DNA of 64,000 bases from positions 561,501 to 625,500 of the forward strand of contig NZ_CP117416.1 of assembly GCF_028606985.1 (NCBI RefSeq). Reading direction: 5' to 3'. The notes under the pieces are model-generated. The model had not been told where the DNA came from. It saw only the letters and a list, made by a program, of their open reading frames with translations, and did no database searches. Source of the DNA: Paenibacillus kyungheensis (lineage in GTDB: Bacteria > Bacillota > Bacilli > Paenibacillales > Paenibacillaceae). The position numbers and the translations under genes are program-made. This document shows positions 1 through 8,676 of this stretch, piece after piece; the first letter of the stretch is position 1; every line of letters starts with the position of its first letter.

Positions 1-94
1 GATTCACATTCATGATGGTATTGCTCTGTGGAATAGAATAGATGCTTTGTATTATGTGTTAGCTCTACAGTGCGCTGGATCGCTCCATTGAAGT

Positions 95-1309
95 CTAATT
101 TATAGTGGTTTGTAAATTAGGCTTGAGCGATACAGATCGTAACTGAGCAGCGTGTGCTTGAGACAGATAGCGTTCAATCAGATCATCTGCAATATAGCTT
201 GCTGCTTGAGGAGTCTGAAGAGTTCGTAGCTGTGTCTGCATATGTTGTAGAATTTCTGGTTGATCCAGTGCTGTCATAAGCCGTTCAGCTAGAGCAGAAG
301 AAGAGTCGCATACTTCAGCAGCTTGATACGATTGCAAATACAGTGCATTGGCTAATTCTTGTCCCGGTACAGGCTTGAGTAGAAAAAGAGGTAATTCACA
401 ATGAATACATTCAGCCACCGTCACCCCGCCAGGCTTGGTGATTACACAATCACTCATCATCATCCATTCACTCATCCGATCTGTAAAACCTATAATCGTA
501 AACGCAGGATGTTCGCTATAGTGACTAGCTAACTCTTGTAACAAAGATTCATTTTTGCCGCAGATTACTATCACTTGTGTATCTGTACGTTCAGCAAGTT
601 GATCACACACTTCACGAACATTTTTGAGTACCCCATAAGCACCGGCAAGCAATAGAACTGTTTTGTGTTCAGGTATTAATCCAGCTTGAATACGAAGTTG
701 CTTGCGATCAGGTACGTCTGTTACTGGATGCTGGGCTGTGAATAGATTCCGATCAAAGTCAGCACGTAAAGGAATACCTGAAACGCTAATCCGCTCTGGT
801 GGTACACCCTGAGCTAACATATCTTGCTTCATATCGGTAGAAGGTACATAGTAATGATCGATATGAGGATGAAGCCAGCGTCCATGTAGATCATAATCGG
901 TTAGTATATTAACAAGTGGCATCGTTAGTTGCCAGCGCTTTTTCATAGTAGGCAACACCAATTGCGGAAACGTATGAATCACCAGATCAGGTTGTTCCTG
1001 CTCCAACATAGCTTGCAAGCTTCGTATTCCCAATGAATGAAGTGCTTTGCCAAATAACGAAGTGGCTTTCATTTTGCGGGTATTATAATACACCCATCCA
1101 TATAAATGAGGAATCGTAGTGAAGCTTTGCATATAAATAAACTGGCTTATTTTGTTGATCCATGGATGAGATTCAGCCATCACATCAAGTAATGTTACAT
1201 GTGGAACACCACGTTCTAACAGACTAGCTTGCAACGATTTGGCAGCTTGATAATGTCCATGACCATAGCTTGCATATACGATTAGAATCGAAGACGAATT
1301 GTGCGGCAT
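95..1309 (-). CDS. UgtP/MGDG-synthase-like glycosyltransferase
   Basis: 404-residue GT28-type glycosyltransferase of the processive diacylglycerol glucosyltransferase / MGDG synthase family. The N-terminal Rossmann half opens with the family motif SYGHGHYQAA (about residues 14-23), which contacts lipid acceptor and nucleotide sugar. The C-terminal half carries the donor-binding motif ITKPGGVTVAECI near residue 290. There is no signal peptide; family members are peripheral membrane proteins on the cytoplasmic face that transfer sugars from UDP-sugar to diacylglycerol for glycolipid and lipoteichoic acid anchors. It reads alone on the minus strand, divergent from the small protein at 1943. The acceptor cannot be read from sequence, so no symbol is given. 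Confidence 0.85.
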   Translation of the reverse strand: MPHNSSSILIVYASYGHGHYQAAKSLQASLLERGVPHVTLLDVMAESHPWINKISQFIYMQSFTTIPHLYGWVYYNTRKMKATSLFGKALHSLGIRSLQAMLEQEQPDLVIHTFPQLVLPTMKKRWQLTMPLVNILTDYDLHGRWLHPHIDHYYVPSTDMKQDMLAQGVPPERISVSGIPLRADFDRNLFTAQHPVTDVPDRKQLRIQAGLIPEHKTVLLLAGAYGVLKNVREVCDQLAERTDTQVIVICGKNESLLQELASHYSEHPAFTIIGFTDRMSEWMMMSDCVITKPGGVTVAECIHCELPLFLLKPVPGQELANALYLQSYQAAEVCDSSSALAERLMTALDQPEILQHMQTQLRTLQTPQAASYIADDLIERYLSQAHAAQLRSVSLKPNLQTTIN

Positions 1310-1611
1310 ACGAAAATTCCTTTCTAAGCCAAATGTATTCTATTTCCATAAAAAGCTGCTTCTATAGGTTGCCTGAACTTGAGCATAGCACGAGCGGTTA
1401 TAGATAATCCAATATGGGCTGGATGACTATAGCAAATAGAAAAGCAAAAGCAACGTTCTCTTATTGTTTACCCTGTACAATCCTTTTAGAGACAACCTTT
1501 TTGACTACAGTGACCAAGCAACAGAATTACATATCATATACGCAATATATCCAACAAAGATTCGCCAAAAAATTAACCTATTTCGTGCCTTTTTTTAACA
1601 AACAAAAGTGC

Positions 1612-1910
1612 TATAATCTTAAAAAGTATGATATTATAAAATAATAAGGTGCTTAGATAAGGGTTGGCGTTGAACACGTTGCTAACAGCGACCAACACAC
1701 TAGAGAGGCGCTCACATGCGCAGGGATATACCATATGCGGGTACATCAGCCTTGTACTAAGAAGATAAGAGCATTCAGCCGGATTGATTCAGCATTTCTC
1801 TTAAAGGGTATGTAATATGTCAGATGCCCGCAGAAAGTGCTAAAAGATCACAGATGAGATACAACTTCATATCTAACTACAAACACACCAAAGGATCTTT
1901 TCGGCGTTCT
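1612..1910 (+). ncRNA. candidate structured leader or small RNA
   Basis: A 300-nt gene-free stretch follows a good -10 box (TATAAT, 1612-1617) and precedes the small gene at 1943. It contains nested complementary segments: GTTGGCGTTG near 1662 against CAGCGACCAAC near 1687, a GCGC/GCGC hairpin near 1710-1725, and AAAAGATC (about 1841) against GATCTTTT (about 1892). I recognise no known riboswitch core, and it does not look like RNase P RNA, tmRNA or SRP RNA. It could be the 5' leader of the 62-residue gene or a separate RNA ending near 1900. Low certainty. Confidence 0.3.
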
Positions 1911-1942
1911 CAAAAACAAGGCACGTTTTGGGAGGGAATTCC

Positions 1943-2131
1943 ATGGCAACTAAAGGACACAACGAAGTCAAGGAAAGTCTACGGGAAATGACACGCATTT
2001 TTCGGCCTAAGGATCCAAAGAAATTTGTTAAGGAATATGTTCGCAAGTATCACATAACCGGGGGATACGAAGAAGAACTCACGCTTCTTGTCGAGGATGA
2101 ACTTGTTAAGCTAGATTCGTCCGTCTCTTGA
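1943..2131 (+). CDS. small conserved-looking protein, unknown function
   Basis: 62-residue charged, soluble protein with no signal peptide or membrane segment; start MATKGHNEVKE, with basic patches RPKDPKKFVKEYVRKY in the middle. An upstream in-frame TTG would add five residues, but ATG at 1943 follows a strong GGGAGGG box at 1930-1936 with 6-nt spacing, so it is preferred. It is monocistronic: a long leader with a promoter lies upstream and an intrinsic terminator at 2248-2284 follows. Good translation signals and its own terminator argue it is real. I do not recognise the family. Confidence 0.7.
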   Translation: MATKGHNEVKESLREMTRIFRPKDPKKFVKEYVRKYHITGGYEEELTLLVEDELVKLDSSVS

Positions 2132-2247
2132 TTACGTATGTAAGCACATGCGACGATTATTGAAAATGTAATGATTATAATTTTATGTAACAACTGAACA
2201 ATGAATGTGATGATTATTTTCGTAATTTAATGAAAGCAAGACATACC

Positions 2248-2284
2248 GTCCTTTGGCGACTGACCGCCAGAGGACTTTTTTTTT
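2248..2284 (+). terminator. intrinsic terminator of the 62-residue gene
   Basis: An 11-bp stem (GTCCTTTGGCG, 2248-2258, with CGCCAGAGGAC, 2265-2275, one G-U pair) with a 6-nt loop is followed by nine T. Confidence 0.9.
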
Positions 2285-2397
2285 GCTTTTTTGAGACAGA
2301 ATTTATATTTAAAATAGTATAACAACGTAAATTGATGATTTTTAATGATATAGATCATCATCTCTCCAAAATAAAAAAAGGAATATCTCCAAATCTA

Positions 2398-2456
2398 TTG
2401 ACAGTGTATATATACAATGTATACTGTGTATATAGATATATACAGTATATACACTG
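2398..2456 (+). promoter_or_regulatory. promoter with nested palindromic GntR(YtrA)-type operator
   Basis: TTGACA (2398-2403), a 16-nt spacer and TATACT (2420-2425) form a strong sigma-A promoter. An inverted repeat CAGTGTATATA (2402-2412) / TATATACACTG (2446-2456) surrounds the -10 region and start point, with further TGTATA/TATACA half-sites between. The operon encodes a YtrA-type GntR repressor two genes from its front end, so autoregulation at this site is the natural inference. Confidence 0.75.
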
Positions 2457-2472
2457 GATGGAGGGTATATTG

Positions 2473-3204
2473 ATGAGCGAGAATTTCAAGTCTGGTTGGA
2501 TATTGGCTCGTAAAGATTTTTCGAACAATCGGATGATGTTTGTCTGGTCTACGATCTTTGTACTTTATATGGGCGGAGTATTAGGTTTACTTTTTTATAC
2601 AGGTACACTGGCTGGGAAAAATCACTTTTTACAATCCAGTACAACTGATTTTATTATGCTGATCTGTGCACCGTTGTTAGGAACTGATTTTTCTAGACGA
2701 GCGTTTAATTTGCAAAAAGAAGATACTTACACCAAAAATTTAATCTATCTTCGCATTTTACCTGTTTCTTCAACAGCGATTATATGGGGAAGAGTTCAGC
2801 AGATGGCGCTTATCTTTTTATATAATTGGACATTGTTTTTCTCTATTTTGTATATTATGAGAATTCGTTTTGAAGTAGATATTTCATTTGTTTCTTATAT
2901 TGCTTTTGCGCTCACTTGGGCTGGCTTTTGTATAGCATTAATGAGTTTTTATTTATATTTTGAATTTAGTCTTTCCGGTAAAAAGTATATCAAATTTACG
3001 TTTGTCGTTATTTTTGTACTGATTCTCTTGTCGATCGGGAGTGTCTGGTTAGATTGGAATATCACGAATAACTTTTTATTAGTAGCGATGAAATATAGAT
3101 TAGCGTCACCGCTGATGTGGAGTGCTATTGGGGTCGGTATAGTGTGTATGACGTTATCTATTTATGGCATTCGGCGTACATTACGGCATAGAGATTTGGT
3201 ATAA
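2473..3204 (+). CDS. ABC-2-type multi-span membrane protein of a YtrA-regulated operon
   Basis: 243-residue integral membrane protein with about six hydrophobic spans and very few charged residues outside loops; start MSENFKSGWILARKDFSNN. Earlier in-frame ATGs exist, but ATG 2473 is preceded by ATGGAGG at 2458-2464 with proper spacing. The length and placement ahead of gntR and an ABC ATPase fit an ABC-2-type permease subunit. It heads the operon 2473 - gntR - ATPase - ATPase - permease - M23 lipoprotein. In Bacillus, related ytr operons respond to cell-wall-active compounds; that role here is inference. Confidence 0.75.
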   Translation: MSENFKSGWILARKDFSNNRMMFVWSTIFVLYMGGVLGLLFYTGTLAGKNHFLQSSTTDFIMLICAPLLGTDFSRRAFNLQKEDTYTKNLIYLRILPVSSTAIIWGRVQQMALIFLYNWTLFFSILYIMRIRFEVDISFVSYIAFALTWAGFCIALMSFYLYFEFSLSGKKYIKFTFVVIFVLILLSIGSVWLDWNITNNFLLVAMKYRLASPLMWSAIGVGIVCMTLSIYGIRRTLRHRDLV

Positions 3205-3246
3205 GATAATGTATTTGAGAGTGCAACGGTTAGGAGGGGTAGAGGT

Positions 3247-3636
3247 ATGAAGATACCTGTGCAGATCAATGAAGATAGTGCTGAGCCATTATATCGGCAG
3301 GTGGAGAATCAATTACGTTCTCTCATTATTGGAGGAACATTACAAGAAGGTACATTATTACCCTCTATTCGTGAATTTGCCGCCGATCTGAAATGTAGTG
3401 TGATTACGATTCGACGCGTCTATCAAGACTTGGAGAACGAAGGATGGTTACGCACACGTCAAGGAACAGGAACATTTGTGATGAAAGTCGAACAAGGGCA
3501 ACTTACCCAGATGAGTGAAGAGAATGTACGTAAAATTTTGAATGAAGCTATTCAGAAAAGTGCCGCTCTAGGCTGGGATCAACAGCAGTTGCAACAATTG
3601 TTTGCAGAGTTATTACAACAACATTTTACAACATAA
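3247..3636 (+). CDS. GntR-family regulator, YtrA subfamily
   Basis: 129 residues. The N-terminal winged helix covers about residues 10-76 and shows the typical PLYRQVENQLRSLIIGG, PSIREFAADLKCS and GWLRTRQGTGTFV segments. Only a short helical tail follows instead of a full effector domain, which defines the YtrA subfamily. ATG 3247 has AGGAGGGGTAGAGG upstream. It sits between the leading membrane gene and the ABC ATPase and probably represses the promoter at 2398 until a cell-envelope signal arrives. The ligand is unknown. Confidence 0.9.
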   Translation: MKIPVQINEDSAEPLYRQVENQLRSLIIGGTLQEGTLLPSIREFAADLKCSVITIRRVYQDLENEGWLRTRQGTGTFVMKVEQGQLTQMSEENVRKILNEAIQKSAALGWDQQQLQQLFAELLQQHFTT

Positions 3637-3685
3637 CAACACTATTGAATGATAAGCCTATTATATAGCTAAGGAGGAAAAAGCT

Positions 3686-4618
3686 ATGCAGGAACAATCA
3701 GTCATTTCATTACACGAAGTCTACAAAACACGAGGTCAACATACGATTGGCCCGATTAATTTTGAATTGCCTCAAGGATATATCACTGTTCTTGTCGGTG
3801 AAAATGGAGCAGGAAAAAGTACCTTATTAAATCTGATGATGCAGACGATTTATCCAGATCAAGGATGGATGACATGGTTCGGTCAATCCGAGAAAGATGA
3901 GTTACCTCTTCATATTCGGCAGCGGATCGCTTATGTATCAGAGCATTCATCGATTGAAGAAAATCGAATGACAGCGTTAGAAGCCGCTCGCTTCCGTTCT
4001 CATTGGTATCCTAAATGGAATCAAAAAAAGTTTGAACAGTTGTTGATTGAATTTCAAGTACCATCCAATACCCATCTAAGCAAAGTCTCCAAAGGGCAAC
4101 GACAAAAGTTTGAATTTGCCGCAGCTATTGCGACTACACCGGACTTGCTACTGATGGATGAACCTTCTTCCGGGCTAGACCCGTTTGCCTGGAAAGATAT
4201 GATCCGTACATTGCACCAACTTATGGATACCAGTGATCTTAGTATCCTCATTACAACTCACCGGATGGAAGAAGTAGAACGACTTGCTGATTATGTCATG
4301 CTGATGAATGACGGCATCATCTACGGAATAGAAGAAAAAGATACACTTTATCAACAATGGAAAGAAATATGGATCAATGCTGGCGCAGGCGATACCGACG
4401 TAATCCATAACTTGCGCGACTGCGATGGTATTATCGCATGGGAAGTACAATCCGATCTATCTGTACGCATCATCACCACAGATGCTCTACAACTAGAAGC
4501 CGCCGCCGCTGAAAACGGAATCCCTACCCAGACCAGAGGGCTAGAATGGGAAGACTTGTTATACTATTGGCGTAGCGCTTGGAACCAAAAGCGCGACCAA
4601 AGTAAAATAAAAAAGTGA
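3686..4618 (+). CDS. ABC transporter ATP-binding protein
   Basis: 310-residue ABC ATPase. Walker A is GENGAGKST (residues 38-46), the signature is VSKGQRQKF, Walker B with the D-loop is LLLMDEPSSGLDP, and the switch His lies in ITTHRMEEVE. A C-terminal accessory domain follows. It probably energises the membrane protein encoded at 2473. A strong AGGAGG box precedes the ATG. The last 15 or so codons fall inside the first unit of a repeat (4574-4714), so the tail WNQKRDQSKIKK was probably donated by an inserted repeat. Confidence 0.9.
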   Translation: MQEQSVISLHEVYKTRGQHTIGPINFELPQGYITVLVGENGAGKSTLLNLMMQTIYPDQGWMTWFGQSEKDELPLHIRQRIAYVSEHSSIEENRMTALEAARFRSHWYPKWNQKKFEQLLIEFQVPSNTHLSKVSKGQRQKFEFAAAIATTPDLLLMDEPSSGLDPFAWKDMIRTLHQLMDTSDLSILITTHRMEEVERLADYVMLMNDGIIYGIEEKDTLYQQWKEIWINAGAGDTDVIHNLRDCDGIIAWEVQSDLSVRIITTDALQLEAAAAENGIPTQTRGLEWEDLLYYWRSAWNQKRDQSKIKK

Positions 4619-4714
4619 TTTTTGCGTCAGCAAAATATCTTACGATAAGCGCTTGGCTCCATAAGCGCAACCCAAGTCCAAAGAAAAAATGATTTTGCGT
4701 TAGCCAAATATCTT
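4574..4714 (+). repeat. two tandem copies of a two-hairpin repeat (family also at 37283)
   Basis: Two units with a 74-bp period start AGCGCTTGG at 4574 and 4648. Each holds an AGCGCTT/AAGCGC hairpin, a middle A-rich stretch, then TGATTTTTGC...GCAAAATATCTT, which forms a second hairpin. Unit 1 overlaps the 3' end of the ABC ATPase gene; unit 2 fills most of the gap to the next gene. The same unit architecture occurs three times at 37283-37482, on the same strand. Confidence 0.85.
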
Positions 4715-4731
4715 AAAGGAGCGATCAAGCG

Positions 4732-5637
4732 ATGAAACCATTGGTATTGAATCAAATTATCAAACATTATGCAGGGACAACAGCGGTAGACAACTTGTCC
4801 TTAGAAGTAGAAGCAGGAGAGATTTACGGCTTACTAGGAGCAAATGGAGCGGGTAAAACGACAACAATGCGCATGGTACTCGGACTGATTTATCCAGACG
4901 AAGGTGAAATTTTGTATAATGGTAGGCCATATCGGACAGAGTTACAACACAAAATGGGCTATCTTCCAGAAGAACGTGGATTGTATCCTAAAATTAAAAT
5001 TAGTGATCAGCTAGTCTATCTCGGACAATTACGTGGTATGACTCACAAAGATGCAGTGCAAAGTCTTAAAAAGTGGTTGGAACGATTTGATGCGATGGAA
5101 TATTTGGATAAACGGATCGAAGAACTTTCCAAAGGGAATCAGCAGAAAATGGGCTTTATCGCTGCGGTTATTCATCATCCCAGTATTCTTATTTTAGATG
5201 AAGCATTTAGTGGACTTGATCCGGTGAATGTGGAAATGCTCAAAGAAGTCATTCAAGAATTACGAGATGAAGGAACAGCGATCTTATTTTCAACTCACCG
5301 GATGGAACATGTAGAAGAACTATGCCGTAATATGACGATACTACGTCGCTCCAAGCCGGTACTACAAGGTAATTTAAGAGAAATTAAACATACGTATCCG
5401 CGCGAAAAAGTTGTTTTGCGTACAGCACATCCACTTGTCGGTTTACAAGATATCGCAGGAGTTACAAATGTAGAACCACAAGATGAAAATGGTCGTTATC
5501 TGATTCATATCAATCAAGAAGAAGCGACACAACAGATTTTACAATTAGCGATGCAACAGGGAAGTGTAGAACAGTTCGAGATCAAAGAACCAACATTAAA
5601 CGAAATCTTTATTAAGGTGGTGGGCAATAATGAATAA
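4732..5637 (+). CDS. ABC transporter ATP-binding protein, NatA-like
   Basis: 301 residues. Walker A is GANGAGKTT, the signature is LSKGNQQKM, Walker B is LILDEAFSGLDP and the switch His is in STHRMEHVEE. The C-terminal region is the extension typical of NatA/drug-export ATPases. ATG 4732 follows AAAGGAGCGATCAAGCG. The gene overlaps the downstream permease by 8 nt, so the two are translationally coupled and make a NatAB-like exporter (sodium or drug/peptide efflux in relatives; substrate unknown here). Confidence 0.9.
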   Translation: MKPLVLNQIIKHYAGTTAVDNLSLEVEAGEIYGLLGANGAGKTTTMRMVLGLIYPDEGEILYNGRPYRTELQHKMGYLPEERGLYPKIKISDQLVYLGQLRGMTHKDAVQSLKKWLERFDAMEYLDKRIEELSKGNQQKMGFIAAVIHHPSILILDEAFSGLDPVNVEMLKEVIQELRDEGTAILFSTHRMEHVEELCRNMTILRRSKPVLQGNLREIKHTYPREKVVLRTAHPLVGLQDIAGVTNVEPQDENGRYLIHINQEEATQQILQLAMQQGSVEQFEIKEPTLNEIFIKVVGNNE

Positions 5638-6970
5638 GCTAGGGCATGTAATTAGCTTTACCTATCGTAATAAAGTTAAAAACAAATCATTTCGTTGGAC
5701 AACGTTATCACTTGCCGTATTATTGCTGATTGGACTAAATATTCCGTATTTTATTCAGTTATTTTCAGGTAACAACGGGGAAGATAATCTGAAGATTGCT
5801 ATCGCAAGCAGTAATTATGATGAGATTGCTACTCAAATTCAGCAAGCTGCGCAAAAGCAACAACAAGCTAAGTCTTCTACAGACAATCCAATGATGAATG
5901 CAAGTAGTGACTTACAGGATACAAAGCTACAATGGCAAGATCAATTTGAATCCGAAGCCACTTTGCGGAAGCAAGTAGAAGATGGCAAGATTGGCGGATA
6001 TTTATTATTACAAAAGCCGTCTCAAGGCGATCCTGCGTTCCCTGCCGTTACGTATGTGAGTGAAAAAAATGATGTTGTTATTCAAAGTCTATTACAGACG
6101 GCTACACAAACAGCCAAAGTGCAATATATTGCCGCAGGCAAGTTAACCAATACACAGTTAGAACAGATCGGTACGCCGGTCACAGTGAATCATACTTCTC
6201 CAGATGATCTTAATGGCAATGCCAATTCCAAAAAAGAAAATCCAATCAAGTCTAACACTGAGAATTATATTCTGGTCTATTTACTTATGGTGCTATTCTT
6301 CTTCTCGCTGACGATTACAGGCAATATGATTGCATCCGAGATTACAGCAGAGAAAAGTTCGCGGGTAATGGAGATATTAATTTCCAGTCTGTCTCCACTG
6401 ACGCAAATGTTCGGTAAAATTATCGGTGTTTTCTTAGTCGGACTCACACAGATTGCTTCATACGGTATCGTGATCGCAGTTAACTTATCTCTACCATATT
6501 ATCAAGAAGTACTCGCTAAGTTCGATCTGCATGTTAGTAATCTATCTTTGAATATTGTTGGATTTGGATTGTTGTATTATGTGTTAGGTTACTTCTTGTA
6601 TGCGACCTTGTTCGCGGCGATTGGATCGATCGTAAGTCGTACAGAAGATTTGGGACAAGCGATCTCTCCGATTACGATGTTAACATTGGCTGCATTTTAT
6701 ATCGGAATATTTAGTATCTCCAATTCAGATTCGTTATTAATGCGTATCTCTTCGTATATTCCGTTCTTCTCGCCGACAACATCTATTGTACGAATTGGGC
6801 TTGGCTCTATGCCAATCTGGGAAATCGCGATATCTATCGGTATTTTACTGGTATCTATCCTGTTCTTCGGCTGGTTATCTGCCAAAATCTATCGCACCGG
6901 TGTATTGATGTATGGAAAACGTCCAAGCTTGAAAGAACTACGCAAAGCAATGAAATCTTATAAAATTTAG
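5630..6970 (+). CDS. ABC-2 permease, NatB-like
   Basis: 446 residues. One N-terminal span (residues about 22-42) is followed by a roughly 160-residue extracytoplasmic domain rich in Gln/Ser. Five or six C-terminal spans then begin near YILVYLLMVLFFFSLTITG. The ITAEKSSRVMEILISSLSP segment is the hallmark of the ABC-2 family (NatB/YhaP). It starts inside the end of the ATPase gene and is followed 20 nt later by the M23 lipoprotein gene, so all three are probably one transcript. Confidence 0.9.
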   Translation: MNKLGHVISFTYRNKVKNKSFRWTTLSLAVLLLIGLNIPYFIQLFSGNNGEDNLKIAIASSNYDEIATQIQQAAQKQQQAKSSTDNPMMNASSDLQDTKLQWQDQFESEATLRKQVEDGKIGGYLLLQKPSQGDPAFPAVTYVSEKNDVVIQSLLQTATQTAKVQYIAAGKLTNTQLEQIGTPVTVNHTSPDDLNGNANSKKENPIKSNTENYILVYLLMVLFFFSLTITGNMIASEITAEKSSRVMEILISSLSPLTQMFGKIIGVFLVGLTQIASYGIVIAVNLSLPYYQEVLAKFDLHVSNLSLNIVGFGLLYYVLGYFLYATLFAAIGSIVSRTEDLGQAISPITMLTLAAFYIGIFSISNSDSLLMRISSYIPFFSPTTSIVRIGLGSMPIWEIAISIGILLVSILFFGWLSAKIYRTGVLMYGKRPSLKELRKAMKSYKI

Positions 6971-6990
6971 TAAGTAAGAGGTGCAATAAT

Positions 6991-8019
6991 ATGAAAAAAA
7001 ACAATAACGTAACATGGATGCATTACAGTAAATGGGCGTTAGCGCTTGGAGCACTCACAGTGGCAATTACAGCTTGTAGTGGTACGAATACAGCCCAACC
7101 AGCTACAACAGTGGATACAACGACTCCAACTACAGCTACAGAGCAACCGACTACGCCAACAGCTAAGCTTACAGCAGAAGAAGTTCCAACTGCCTTGCTA
7201 GAAGGCCAATATAAAGAAGTATATGCTCAATTTAGCGATAATTTTAAAAAGCAAATCTCTGAAAAAGATTTTGTCAGTTCAGCTGAAGCCTCTCTTCAAT
7301 CTGTCAAAGCATTTAATAAAGCCGCAGATATGGAGATCAACGATGCAGATGTGCGTTCATGGGTTAGTGATTCAGGAAATATAGGGCTTAACCTAACAAT
7401 AGACCAGCAGGGAACGATTCTAGGGCTACAAGCCAAAGCCTTAACGCCTAAACCTGCAACCGATAAAGTTACGACCAAAAATGAATATGCGTTTCCATTT
7501 AAAGGCGACTGGTTTGTGTTCTGGGGTGGGAATAATGCGTTGATCAATTACCATTATGAGTACGAAAGTCAGCGTTATGCGTATGACTTTATCCAGCGCA
7601 AAGATGGATTTTCTTACAAAGGCGATCCACTCAAAAATGAAAGCTATTATGCTTTTGGACAACCGCTATATGCACCTGCGGATGGTAAAGTGGTATCGGT
7701 ATTAAGTAATATTCCAGATAACGAGCCTGTAGGTAAAATGAACCCGAAAGTACCTGCGGGTAACGAGATAGTTATTGCGCATAGCAATGGTGAATACAGT
7801 GTGATTGGTCATATGAAAAAAGGATCGGCATTAGTAAAAGTCGGAGATAGGGTCAAGACTGGCGATAAGCTAGGATTGGTTGGGAACTCTGGTAATTCCA
7901 GCGAAGCGCATTTACATTATCAGGTGTCTGATGGGGCAGACTTGTTCAAGTCCAAAGCGATTCAGATCAAGTGGCAAGATGGAAGTAAGCCTGTGCAGGG
8001 CGAGACGGTTAAAAATTGA
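6991..8019 (+). CDS. DUF3887 - M23 peptidase-like lipoprotein (intact copy)
   Basis: 342-residue lipoprotein. The signal peptide ends in the lipobox ITAC (Cys29). A Thr/Pro-rich linker, a DUF3887-like domain (LLEGQYKEVYAQFSDNFKKQ) and an M23/LytM beta-barrel follow. The SSEAHLHYQ motif supplies the HxH zinc ligands. The first M23 motif is QRYAYDF, where classic members have His four residues before Asp, so activity is uncertain. Start: ATG preceded by AAGAGGTG. It ends the ABC operon, suggesting envelope remodelling tied to the exporter. A near-identical second copy lies at 15928-16958. Confidence 0.9.
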   Translation: MKKNNNVTWMHYSKWALALGALTVAITACSGTNTAQPATTVDTTTPTTATEQPTTPTAKLTAEEVPTALLEGQYKEVYAQFSDNFKKQISEKDFVSSAEASLQSVKAFNKAADMEINDADVRSWVSDSGNIGLNLTIDQQGTILGLQAKALTPKPATDKVTTKNEYAFPFKGDWFVFWGGNNALINYHYEYESQRYAYDFIQRKDGFSYKGDPLKNESYYAFGQPLYAPADGKVVSVLSNIPDNEPVGKMNPKVPAGNEIVIAHSNGEYSVIGHMKKGSALVKVGDRVKTGDKLGLVGNSGNSSEAHLHYQVSDGADLFKSKAIQIKWQDGSKPVQGETVKN

Positions 8020-8056
8020 ATTATAATTGCTTGATAAATATTATAAAATAATGAAT

Positions 8057-8093
8057 AAAAGAAGCGCTAGAATAATAATCTAGTGCTTCTTTT
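8057..8093 (+). terminator. intrinsic terminator of the ABC-M23 operon
   Basis: AAAAGAAGCGCTAGA pairs with TCTAGTGCTTCTTTT (one G-U) around a 6-nt loop, ending in T-rich sequence. Confidence 0.85.
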
Positions 8094-8676
8094 ATGTTTT
8101 TTATAGTAAATTTTTAATTTAATTTTATTATGAAAAGATCAAATTAATGAACGAATGTTCCCATTCTGAAAAAGGGAATTTTATAAAACCAATAGTGTTA
8201 TTCATAAAGAATATATTATTAAATTTTTCCGACTTGAATAGTCCGAAATTTTCAATCAAATTCTAATATGTTAATAGAACTCATAAGAATATTCATTTTA
8301 AATAAACTTAATAGATCTAAAATGAGAAATTAAATATAAAGTGAGAAAATGATAGTGATTATTAGTCTGCTAAGAAGCTGGGATGCTCGTATAATAAAAA
8401 ATTATTTCAGAGCAGACGAAGCAATAAAAAAATGATTTATTAAATTTACTTTTTTTAAATTGCTTGCAAGAAAATATGTTCTTACAGCATTTGAATTTTT
8501 CTTAATTATTATTAATTTTGAAATGGTAACTATGCCTCTTGTAACAAGAATATTTTTCTTGATATTTATAATTATACCGTATACAAGAATTACATATTTT
8601 CAAATAAAAAAAGTTAAAAAACAAAAAAATATGTTAGTGAGAGTAGAAACATTTTTTTTAATAGTGATAGATATGA
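8094..8676. other. AT-rich gene-poor start of the island
   Basis: Very AT-rich sequence after the terminator. A hydrophobic frame at 8460-8699 has no ribosome binding site and a composition expected of random AT-rich DNA. I see no supportable gene here. It marks the left part of the island between the two M23 copies. Confidence 0.5.

Noticed and set aside
1414-1644. 76-codon plus-strand frame
   Set aside because: No ribosome binding site, odd composition (Thr/Tyr/Lys rich), overlaps the promoter and -10 box of the next gene.
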